Below, piece by piece: positions 1 to 12,000 of a stretch of 64,000 nucleotides of DNA. The stretch covers positions 41,001 through 105,000 of the forward strand of contig RPFO01000649.1 in assembly GCA_009746045.1 (NCBI GenBank), given 5' to 3'. The stretch comes from Mesostigma viride (taxonomy: Eukaryota > Streptophyta > Mesostigmatophyceae > Mesostigmatales > Mesostigmataceae). Made by a program: the position numbers and the translations under genes. Positions within the stretch are counted from its first letter, which is position 1, and every line of letters starts with the position of its first letter. The notes beneath the pieces are model-generated. The model did not search any database and was not told the origin of the DNA. It saw only the letters and a program-made list of their open reading frames with translations.

Positions 1-2010
1 CAACGGCCCGCCGGCGGCGCGCAGCCGGCGCCGCGGACGCTCTCTGGCTCACCGCAGCAGCAGCTCGACCAGCTAGTGGTAATCCTCCCAGTCCTGGCTG
101 CTCGGCGCCCCCGGCCCGCCGCCTCCGCCGCTTGGCCCTCTGGCGGCCGCACGCCTGGCAGTAGCGCCTGCGGACGTCCCTGCGCCACCCACGCCGCCCG
201 CCGCTGAGCAGGACTACACGTACCCACTGAGCCCTGACGGAACCCCTGGCCGACCCCAACGAGCTCCCGCCGTTCACCGAGCTCGAGCTGAGCCCCGCCG
301 CCAAGCAACTCCGCTTCTCTGCCGCCGTTGGACCTGACCAGCTCCCAGCCCCGGTGATTAAGCTGACGGCGCTCACGGGGTTCCTGCTTGACGTCTGCAC
401 CCGGATGATTCCTGCTAAGTTGCCGACGCGCCGCCGATTCCTGAGTGGCAGCACAGCTACCGTATTAATATGCTGTACAAAAACAAAGGTTCGCCTGACG
501 ACCCCGCCAACTACAGAGGCGTCTGCATCTAGAGCGCCGCACTCAAGTTGTTCATGCGCATGATCCTCAACCGCCTTCGTTCTGCTCTCAACTGTCACCT
601 TGGGGAAAGTCAAATGGGCTTCCGTCCTGGGCGCAACACCGTCATGGCCATCTTCGTCGCGCGTCGCCTCTTCGAGGAAATCGCTCTGACCTGCAACCTT
701 GTGAGTTTCCCGCCATCCTGATCTTCGTCGACTTCATCAAGGCTTTTGATTCTGTCCTCTGGGACGCTCTATGGGCAGTCCTTGCTCGCGCTCGCGTCCC
801 CACTCCCCTGATTACCGTCATCCGCACGCTGTATGAGGGGTCGATCACTTCGGTGCGCACTCAACACGGCATTACCCCGCCATGCCCACTGCAGACCAGC
901 GTCTGGCAGGGTTGCGTCCTGTCGCCGTACCTGTTTCTTATTGTAGTGGATTATGTCATGCGCCAGGCACGTGCTCGCTTTGCTAGCATTGCAGGCCGTG
1001 CCCCTGGCCTAGCGATCACGAACGAGCTTGGGGAAGGGGGGCCGGCCAACAAGCAGAATTTACTAGCTGACCTCATTTATGCTGACGACATCACGCTCAT
1101 CGAGAAGCCGGAGTCTGCCCAACTTTGGCTGGACTGCCTGGCGCTCGAGGCTCGGGCTGCTCAGGTCTAGAAATCAGCCCCAAAACGGAGGCCCTGGCCC
1201 TCGGCATGGCAGGGCCTCCACCCACACTCCGCCTCTTAGACGATGCCGAGGTCAACTACCCTCCTTCAGGCCGCTTCAAGCTGCTCGGCAGTTGGCTTCC
1301 CGACTGCGAGGACGACATGACGACACGGATCGGCATGGCGTGGGCGCACCTCCATGACCACCGCCGCTGGTGGAGCAACCCCGCCCTATACCCCGGATCG
1401 TCAAGCGTGACCTCTTCAAGGTCGTCATTCTGACGATCCTGACCTACGGCGCCCGGCTCGGCGAGACGTGGACACTGACGCAGGAGCTGGAGCAACGACT
1501 CGACGGCGCCGTCACCAAGATGCTGCGCAAGGCCCTTAACATCCCCTTTGGTTTGCACATTAGTAATGAGGATTTGTACGCTGATTTGTCCTATATTTCC
1601 CACAATATTATGCACAGGCGCCTGGGCCTAGCCGGGCACCTGGCCCGCACAGATCAGGTAGATACATCAGATAGACTAGCTGGCACCAAGCCCGCCCAGC
1701 CTGGGCGATATGTCCTCACCTGGCGTGCCCCCGGCCGCGCGCGGCAGGGCCGCCACTGCCCGTGGACTTTTCGTGATAGACTCGGCATGAACATGTGCTA
1801 CACTAGACGTGACGGGCTCACCCCCGGGCAGCCTCCTGGTTTGTCTGTAATATGGAGGCAGATGGTGCGCAAGGATAGATGGCAAGTAGTGATGAAGGAG
1901 ACCACCCCCAAGCCTGTGGGGGCTCCGCGTGTGACCAAGTATGGCATTCATAGCGATTCGGGCCGCGGTGCCCACACCCCTGTAACTAGGACCTAGATAG
2001 CTTATACCAT
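1..2010 (+). pseudogene. LINE-type reverse transcriptase, broken copy 1
   Basis: This is the RT domain of a non-LTR retrotransposon, which would copy its RNA into DNA at a nicked chromosomal target. Conserved blocks appear in order across shifting frames: the template-entry block NKGSPDDPANYRGVCI near 484-530, FRPGRNTV near 619-642, motif A FVDFIKAFD at 724-750, motif B QGCVLSPYLF near 908-937, and catalytic YADD at 1078-1089. A thumb-like tail follows, with GLAGHLART near 1624-1650. The copy is dead. TAG at 530-532 interrupts the first block, and frames change near 1160 and near 1370. The first 350 bases contain GPDQLPAPVIKL in frame, so the element starts before the window. No endonuclease domain is visible. 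A relative lies inverted at 2335-3476. Confidence 0.85.
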
Positions 2011-2334
2011 CCATTCCATCCCATGTTCCCCTCCCACTGAGGACTTATGCTCACGTGACGCAGTCACGTGTCTATGAATTAATAAATTAATTAACACATA
2101 TTAGCTTGGGTCACGGCTTAATTGTTAGGTGTTTCCTTTGTAATACCCTGAATTGAATCGGTGTATGGCATATTGTAATCGGATGTACAAGAAGGCATTG
2201 AGAACTGAATCGTCGCGTCCCAGGTCATATCCTCAATATAGCTCCTCATCACTAGGTACCCTCACTAGTTTAGGTAAAGTCAGGTGAGGCTCTCAGTGGG
2301 TAGGTCGTGAGAGAGAAAGTCAGAGGCGTAACAG
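2011..2334. other. AT-rich spacer between the two LINE copies
   Basis: No gene is visible. The stretch is probably the 3' untranslated tail of the plus-strand LINE copy. It contains CACGTGTCTAT followed by AATTAATTAA-type sequence, a combination seen again near 60475, and an ATTGTAATCGGATGTA string seen again near 54789. No poly(A) or clean target duplication could be placed. Confidence 0.4.
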
Positions 2335-3476
2335 TCACGCTTGACAATCCGGGGACAGGGTGGGGTTGCTCCACCAGCGGCGGTGGTCACGGAGTTGCGC
2401 CCATGCCATGCCTACTATCCGTGTCGTCAGGTCGTCCTCGCAGTCAGGAAGCAAACTGCCCAGCAACTTGAAGCGGCCTGAAGGAGGGTAGTTGACCTCG
2501 GTGTCGTCTAAGAGGCAGAGTGGGGGCGGGGGCCCCGCCATGCCGAAAGCCAGTGCATCCGTTTTGGGGCTGATTTCTAGACCAGCAGCCCGAGCCTCGA
2601 GCCCCAGGCAGTCCAGCCAAAGTTGGGCAGACTCCGGCTTCTCGACGAGCGTGATGTCGTCGGCATAAATGAGGTCAGCTAGTAAATTCTGCCTGTTGGC
2701 CGGCCCCCCTTCCCCAAGCTCATTCGTGATCACTAGGCCAGGGGCACGACCAGCAATGCTAGCAAAGCGAGCACGTGCCTGGCGCATGACATAATCCACT
2801 ACAATAAGAAACAGGTACGGCGACAGGACTCAACCCTGCCAGACGCCGGCCTGCAGTGGGCATGGCGGGGTAAAGCCGTGTTGAGTGCGCACTGAAGTGA
2901 TCGACCCCTCATACAGCGTGCGGATGACAGTAATCAGGGGAGTGGGGACGCGAGCCCGAGCAAGGACTGCCCATAGAGCGTCCCAGAGGACAGAATCAAA
3001 AGCCTTGATGAAGTCGACGAAGATCAGGATGGCGGGAAACTCACTGCACCGGGTTGCAGGAGAGCGATTTCCTCGAAGAGGCGGCGCGCGACAAAGATGG
3101 GCATGACGGTGTTGCGCCCAGGACGAAAGCCCATTTGACTCTCCCCAAGGTGACGGTCGAGAGCAGAACGAAGGCGGTTGAGGATCATGCGCATGAACAA
3201 CTTGAGTGCGGCGCTCTGGATGCAGACTCCTCGGTAGTTGGCAGGGTTGTCAGGGGAACCTTTGTTTTTGTAAAGCATAATACGGTAGCTGCGCTGCCAC
3301 TCAGGAAACGACGGCGCGTCGGCAAGCAGGATCCGGGTGCAGACGTCAAGCAGTCGTTGTTCCACTAAAATAATTAAGTCCCTGTGTGGGATGGATATGG
3401 CACGGGGTCCATGGATGGATCTTGCTATCTCAGTAATATCTAGTGACAGGGTTGCGGGCAACACGGCCAGAATCAT
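2335..3476 (-). pseudogene. LINE-type reverse transcriptase, broken copy 2
   Basis: This is the same RT family as 1-2010, in inverse orientation. Reading leftwards from about 3360 it carries LLDVCTRIL, YKNKGSPDNPANYRGVCIQ, FRPGRNTV, FVDFIKAFDSVLWD, then YADDITL and SPKTDALAFGM. It stops at about 2335, so the C-terminal region present in copy 1 is missing. It is inactive: a TGA (plus-strand 2830-2832) replaces the cysteine of motif B (QGC in copy 1), and a frame change lies near 3040. It keeps an intact reading through motifs C to E, where copy 1 is frameshifted. The two copies are therefore independently damaged and not one recent duplicate. Confidence 0.85.
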
Positions 3477-5427
3477 GCACCATTATTGCCAAACTGGGTC
3501 ACACCCGAAGCCCCCACCGACTTGGGGGGGGTTATTTGACATAGTCAGTCTTATTCGTTTTTTTTCTGGAGTCAAACAACTTTTTCCGAATCCAACCCCC
3601 TTGTGGTTAAGTCTCTAACCGACCAAGCGCCTAGCTATGGGTGGCAGCCGAGTCTGATGGATGGCCGGAGCCGGCATATGGAGGGTACGCTATCAATGCA
3701 CTCGATTTGAAAAGAAGTGACTAGCTTTGTTCTGGCAGTATTACCTTTCAAGTGTTCCCATGTAAATTACAGAAAAAAATGACTATGCTTCGCTGCGCCA
3801 CTGGTTGGTTGGCCCAGATCTAGTATAATCAGTCTGACCCAATTTGCTTATGACCTCACAATGCCGGAGGGATGAATCATCACTTTCATAACTGGCGCAA
3901 GCCCCATGGAACTTGTATATAAAGCAGGAAGGAACTTACCCAGCTAGAGGTGAATCGAAGCATATCCGTATATTGTCGAGGCAAGCAACAAATAGCAAAC
4001 TAAATGCTGCCCAGCCCCGGGACGTGAAAAACCAAAAGTTCAAGTAGCGCCAACACGGATTCGAACTAGGACCTCTGGCATGATTCCGCGGCGATATGGG
4101 TCTCCTGATCCGAAGGCATCCCAAGCTACAGCCCGACTGCGAAAAAACTCTTTACCGGTGCCAGTAATTCGGAAATTGTGCTCGATGTACTACGTAAACT
4201 ACTGTTGCGCAGGAGTACTACACACCTGTCGAAGCATGTCCATATATTCTATGAACATGACACCTCCTTGACGTCCAGCAGGTCCAGCATACCTTTGACA
4301 TCACATGTTGAATACAACGAGGTGCCCGTTTGTAATAGACAGGAATAAAATGCCATACAAGTTTCCCTGCCATGCTAACAATATAATACCAAACAGTCTA
4401 CCAGCGCAAGCCAGAAATCTGGTGAATCCCGACCATGCTGGCTCGAACGAGTACAACAATACTACTACTACTGCTACAATATTGAACAGTCTCATTACTT
4501 GCTCCCTTGCTTAATCGTCCTGGCAGCAGACAGCTCCCCCTGCTCGCATCAGCAATAACGCAACAACGAAGCAACACAAGCAATAACGCAGCAATGAAGC
4601 AAAAGGGAACAGAAATGTTAACAAGGGAGAACCTGGATAGGTTGAGCGGATGTCGCAACACACCAAGAGCCAATTCAACCCGGATGACTACCCGCCATAG
4701 CTGCGCGAATCTGGTAGTCACTGCTAGGAATTTGAAAGCGAAGGGGGAAAATCCGCGTAGAGAAGAAAACTAGGCATGCCCATCAGAGCCAGTCAGTAAG
4801 GCAGAGGATACGAAAATAAAAAAGCCACGTACAGGTTACTTCGGGACACCACAAAGGAAACAATGCCACCCCACCACCAGATACTGACTCCACGTTGGAA
4901 ACCGTCTGGGAAGAATTGTGCCAGGGGGGGTGCAAACTGTAAAACAGCCACCACAGCGATGTGTTTGTGTGGCGGCCGCTACAGGCAAAGCAAGGGATGT
5001 GCGACCAATGAAACAGTGGACAAAGGGCAGGGCAAGGATGGGGTGCGAAGCCTGCACTTGCTACTCACGCAGCAGGATCCCTGGCCACCACAAGGACAAG
5101 GCCATGAAAGGATGCACACATATCGTGCTCGGAATCCATAGGAAGATGGGCAGCAGCAGGCCGAGGTAAACACGGGGATGGCATGCATCATGGTGTACTA
5201 AACTTTTTATAGTATTAACCAGCACAGGTCAGGAGTCTAGAGAATCCGGACCATGGTAACCCATGCCTGCTGTTATTTTATCCCTACTTGTCGAATCGTT
5301 CAGGATGGTGGAAATGAACGGAGGTCAAACTGTGTAGCCGTGTACAACTATGTTAAAATGTATGCAAATACACATGCAACTGAACACCGCCTCCTCAAAG
5401 CCTGGCCTGCAGTCAGAATTCCCAGTG
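3477..5427. other. Intergenic region downstream of the tepsin gene
   Basis: No convincing gene. Short open frames here have no recognisable domain. 4036-4130 resembles a tRNA-derived remnant on the minus strand (TTCGAATCC-type box) but does not fold as a full tRNA. A string ATCCAACCCCCTT near 3592 recurs at 35800 and, inverted, at 57440. The 3' UTR of the minus-strand gene ending near 5428, and possibly a further terminal exon, would fall here. Confidence 0.4.
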
Positions 5428-6020
5428 CTAATCACGATCCAGGCCTACTCGCAGGGCACTCACTGTGATGAAATCAAACACGTCCGACTTCTTCGGTGAG
5501 AGGCGCTCCCCGTTCAGCGCAACGTTGGCAGCCCCCGGAGTAAAGGAGAAGGGGTCACCCCCGCCGCTGGACCCATGACGGGTAGAGTGACCATTGCCGG
5601 CCCCAATCGGCGCAGCGCCTGCCATGGTGTTTATGCGGGCCATCGTCACAGATCCACCGGGAGGGTACCCAGGCATGCCAGCAGGGTACCCAGGCATGCC
5701 AGAAGGGTACCCAGGCATGCCAGCAGGGTACCCAGGCATATACCCGACCGGCAGGAAACCGGCGCCCATGCCCGGCGCGTGCCCTGCCATGCCGGGCATG
5801 CCAAAGCCGTTGGCCTGCACACCCTGGTACATGCCAGGGTGGCCAGGGTGGCCATACATCATCTGCCCCCCAATTGGATAACCGCCCGTGGGCATGGCCA
5901 TCGGCATGGCCATCCCCCCAATGGCTCCGGCCGCATAGTTCCCACTAGGGTATAGCTCCGCGACGTTTAATGGCTTGGGCTGAGACCCTGCTCTGCTGCT
6001 CTCCTTGGAGGGTGCGTCCG
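5428..6020 (-). CDS. tepsin/MTV1 exon 7 (C-terminal tail)
   Basis: Acceptor GGCAG at 6021 in phase 1, then ADAPSKESSRAGSQ. A Met/Gly/Pro/Tyr tail contains a 21-bp coding repeat (MPGYPAG, about five copies, 5663-5745). Near the end lies SPKKSDVFDFI. The frame stops at 5428, but the perfect donor-like GTGAGT right after FIT (5463) means the true last residues may lie in an unseen exon. Confidence 0.8.
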
Positions 6021-9000
6021 CTGCCAGCATGTCACGCACGCCGTGGCACGGGTACATGAAACAGGTGTCAGCATCCCAGTGGGGCTACACGTTACTATCC
6101 TTCTTGTTACGCATAGGACAGTGCACTATCGCTTTTGATACACACAACACTATCATCACGGTCACACACACAACACTATCATCACGGTCACACACACAAC
6201 ACTATCATCACCGTCACACACACAACACTATCATCACGGTCACACACACAACACTACCATCACGGTCACACACACAACACTATCATCACGGTCACACACA
6301 CAACACTATCATCACGGTCACACACGACACTATCATCACGGTCACACACAACACTATCATCACGGTCACACACACAACACTATCATCACGGTCACACACA
6401 CGACACTATCATCACGGTCACACACACGACACTATCATCACGGTCACACACAACACTATCATCACGGTCACACACACAACACTATCATCACGGTCACACA
6501 CACAACACTATCATCACGGTCACACACACAACACTATCATCACGGTCACACACACAACACTATCATCACGGTCACACACACGACACTATCATCACGGTCA
6601 CACACACGACACTATCATCACGGTCACACACAACACTATCATCACGGTCACACACACAACACTATCATCACCGTCACACACACAACACTATCATCACGGT
6701 CACACACGACACTATCATCACGGTCACACACACAACACTACCATCACGGTCACACACACAACACTATCATCACGGTCACACACACAACACTATCATCACG
6801 GTCACACACACAACACTATCATCACGGTCACACACACAACACTATCATCACGGTCACACACACAACACTATCATCACGGTCACACACAACACTATCATCA
6901 CGGTCACACACACAACACTATCATCACGGTCACACACACAACACTACCATCACGGTCACACACACAACACTATCATCACGGTCACACACACAACACTATC
7001 ATCACGGTCACACACACAACACTATCATCACGGTCACACACACAACACTATCATCACGGTCACACACAACACTATCATCACGGTCACACACACAACACTA
7101 TCATCACGGTCACACACAACACTATCATCACGGTCACACACACAACACTATCATCACGGTCACACACACAACACTATCATCACGGTCACACACACAACAC
7201 TATCATCACGGTCACACACAACACTATCATCACGGTCACACACACAACACTATCATCACGGTCACACACAACACTATCATCACGGTCACACACACAACAC
7301 TATCATCACGGTCACACACACAACACTATCATCACGGTCACACACACAACACTATCATCACGGTCACACACACAACACTACCATCACGGTCACACACACA
7401 ACACTATCATCACGGTCACACACACGACACTATCATCACGGTCACACACACAACACTATCATCACGGTCACACACACAACACTATCATCACGGTCACACA
7501 CAACACTATCATCACGGTCACACACACAACACTATCATCACGGTCACACACACAACACTATCATCACGGTCACACACAACACTATCATCACGGTCACACA
7601 CACAACACTATCATCACGGTCACACACACGACACTATCATCACGGTCACACACACGACACTATCATCACGGTCACACACAACACTACCATCACGGTCACA
7701 CACACAACACTATCATCACGGTCACACACACAACACTATCATCACGGTCACACACACAACACTATCATCACGGTCACACACACGACACTATCATCACGGT
7801 CACACACAACACTATCATCACGGTCACACACACAACACTATCATCACGGTCACACACACAACACTATCATCACCGTCACACACAACACTATCATCACGGT
7901 CACACACAACACTATCATCACGGTCACACACAACACTATCATCACGGTCACACACACAACACTATCATCACGGTCACACACACAACACTATCATCACGGT
8001 CACACACAACACTATCATCACGGTCACACACACAACACTATCATCACGGTCACACACACGACACTATCATCACGGTCACACACACGACACTATCATCACG
8101 GTCACACACAACACTATCATCACGGTCACACACAACACTATCATCACGGTCACACACACAACACTATCAACACGGTCACACACACAACACTATCATCACG
8201 GTCACACACACAACACTATCATCACGGTCACACACAACACTATCATCACGGTCACACACACAACACTATCAACACGGTCACACACAAAACACTATCATCA
8301 CGGTCACACACAACACTATCATCACGGTCACACACAACACTATCATCACGGTCACACACACAACACTATCATCACGGTCACACACACAACACTATCATCA
8401 CGGTCACACACAACACTATCATCACGGTCACACACACAACACTATCATCACGGTCACACACACAACACTATCATCACGGTCACACACAACACTATCATCA
8501 CGGTCACACACAACACTATCATCACGGTCACACACACAACACTATCATCACGGTCACACACACAACACTATCATCACGGTCACACACACAACACTATCAT
8601 CACGGTCACACACAACACTATCATCACGGTCACACACAACACTATCATCACGGTCACACACACAACACAATCATCACGGTCACACACAACACTATCATCA
8701 CGGTCACACACAACACAATCATCACGGTCACACACAACACTACCATCACGGTCACACACACAACACTATCATCACGGTCACACACACGACACTATCATCA
8801 CGGTCACACACACAACACTATCATCACGGTCACACACACAACACTATCATCACGGTCACACACACGACACTATCATCACGGTCACACACAACACTATCAT
8901 CACGGTCACACACACAACACTATCATCACGGTCACACACACAACACTATCATCACGGTCACACACAACACTATCATCACGGTCACACACACAACACAATC

Positions 9001-12000
9001 ATCACGGTCACACACACAACACTATCATCACGGTCACACACACAACACTATCATCACGGTCACACACACAACACTACCATCACGGTCACACACACAACAC
9101 TACCATCACGGTCACACACACGACACTATCATCACGGTCACACAAACAACACTATCATCACGGTCACACACACAACACTATCATCACGGTCACACACAAC
9201 ACTACCATCACGGTCACACACACAACACTATCATCACGGTCACACACACAACACTATCATCACGGTCACACACACAACACTATCATCACGGTCACACACA
9301 CAACACTATCATCACGGTCACACACAACACTACCATCACGGTCACACACAACACTATCATCACGGTCACACACAACACTATCATCACGGTCACACACACA
9401 ACACTATCATCACGGTCACACACACGACACTATCATCACGGTCACACACACAACACTATCATCACGGTCACACACACAACACTATCATCACGGTCACACA
9501 CAACACTACCATCACGGTCACACACACAACACTACCATCACGGTCACACACACAACACTATCATCACGGTCACACACACAACACTATCATCACGGTCACA
9601 CACACAACACTATCATCACGGTCACACACAACACTACCATCACGGTCACACACAACACTATCATCACGGTCACACACACAACACTATCATCACGGTCACA
9701 CACACAACACTATCATCACGGTCACACACACAACACTATCATCACGGTCACACACACAACACTATCATCACGGTCACACACAACACTATCATCACGGTCA
9801 CACACAACACTATCATCACGGTCACACACAACACTATCATCACGGTCACACACACAACACTATCATCACGGTCACACACACAACACTATCATCACGGTCA
9901 CACACAACACTATCATCACGGTCACACACACAACACTATCATCACGGTCACACACACAACACTATCATCACGGTCACACACAACACTACCATCACGGTCA
10001 CACACAACACTATCATCACGGTCACACACACAACACTATCATCACGGTCACACACACAACACTATCGTTCTTGATGTTCAGATAATGGTGACGCACACCG
10101 TCAACTAAAAACCACGCGACTTGCAATACACGGAAACCGACGATTTTTATTGTTTTCAAAGTGAAGCCCGTACCGGTGCTGTGCCTCACGATAAGGAAAT
10201 GGAAGCCTTGATGGAAGCGCGCGGCAACATACCTGCTCGAATTTGCAAGCGTCAACGTCACCGTGTCATATATTTGCCCAATTAGCCGAAACGGCGCACC
10301 CCTGTAAGCCTGCTCTAGACCTGCTACGTACCTGCTATAAATCTGCTAGTATAGACCTGCTGTGGGCCCGCTATGGACCACCTATAGACCTGCTATAGAC
10401 CTGCTGTGGAATGGGCCGCCTGCCCACGCGACTGCACCGCCACTGCTAGCACCCAGCGAGGGGGCGTATCCCCAACGTGGCTGCGTCCCGCTGCGTCCCG
10501 CAAGTACCACGGACGTTCTGACCTGTGGGTAGAGCCGCACTTCTCCCGGGCCATGAAGAACACGCGCCTGGAGGGAAAGGAGCTGCGCGTGTGAAAGCTT
10601 GCCGTAGCCTTGCCTAATTGTAGGGACAGGCCAGCCACGAGGCTTTCTGTTCAGGGCTTTCTGTCCATGTTTGCGAGGACGAGTCATCACAAAGGCACAG
10701 TAACGTCGCTGCGAAATCCACAGATCAGGCTGCCGACTCACCGCACAACCTCTTACCTGACAAGCCGGCGAGCAGATCCATGGTCGACCCGTTCCCCAGT
10801 GATGGCGCCCCACTGCCGCTGGCCGATGCAGCCGGCGGCATGGCCAGGTCGTCCAGCAATGACCCCCCTGGCTGCTGCGGTGAGGGCTTGGGCTGGCCGG
10901 CGGCACTGACATCATCGCCGCCATGTCCCGCTGACATCACCAAACTCATGCCTTCAAACAGCCCTGAGACGCCATCGGCGCCCGTCCTGCCCACCCTGCT
11001 GCCGGCACTATTTCCTCCCGTCGCGAGCGACGCTTCATCGGGCCCCGCCCGCACTTTCATGCCCGAGAAGATGTCCCCCCCGTCGCCTTGTGATGATGGC
11101 AAGGGGGCCGTGGCGGCCCCCAGCATGGCTCCACCGCCGCCACCGCTGCTGCTCCTGCCATGGCCGCTGCTGTGCCATCCGACCCGGGTGCCACAGGAGG
11201 GTGTTGGGAGCAGGTGGGGTGGCAAGGAAGGCGGGGGGGATGGACATGAGCGTGGTGGATCGCGTGTCAGCACACCGCGTGCACAACAATGTGGGCACGT
11301 CAGGGCACGCTGGGGCCCCTGGGGAGAGCTGCCACCTACTGTCCTTGAACAAGCACTGCCAGGCACACGTACCAGTCATCACGAAAGAGTTTTTTTCCAC
11401 AACGGAGATAAATTGCCGCGATCCTCCTTCCAAGATACGCACAGCCGGGAGAACGGCACCGTGGGTCCCAAGCGCTGAGGCATCCACCGGCGTGGCGGTG
11501 GCCCAGGTAACCGGGTACGCACCTGCAGTCATCTCTTCTATGTTCAAAAGAAAAGGTCTCTTGGGAGAACACGGAGCACGATCCTACCTGCACGCGATGA
11601 ACCAGATAACCAAACACGTGCCTGCGATGGGAGGATCACACAATGGAGCGCTATTTTGGACTTGCACTCACCCACCTTATGGAGGCCAGCGGAGAGGTGA
11701 CACCGTTGTTGCCTCATACGTAGCAGCCACAAGAGAGCCGCCCGTCAACAAGAGCGCGTGCATGCGACATGAGTGCACGTATTCCCCCCCCCCCCCCCCC
11801 CCCTTTACTCACACTTTTTTCTTGAAAGTGGCCATACACACAGGTCTTTTGCAAGCGCTAGCACTGCCTCCAAACCTTTGCTGCACCTGCCAAGAAAGCA
11901 GCGGGCAAGGACGTCTGGTAAAGGCCCAGCCGCGCCCACAAGCTAGCAACTTCTGCAGGGATGGCTGTAAGCATTCCCCCTCCTCCCCCTACAAGACCCC

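Noticed and set aside
4036-4130. tRNA gene on the minus strand
   Set aside because: It has a TTCGAATCC-like box, but the T stem, anticodon stem and acceptor stem do not pair; at most a tRNA-derived remnant.
6005-10108. 1,367-codon plus-strand open frame
   Set aside because: Entirely the 22/24-bp array plus its edges. The repeat lacks stops in all plus frames, and the region is an intron of a minus-strand gene.
11782-11803. C homopolymer as a functional element
   Set aside because: A plain C run in intron 5 of the tepsin gene; likely slippage or an assembly-sensitive tract.
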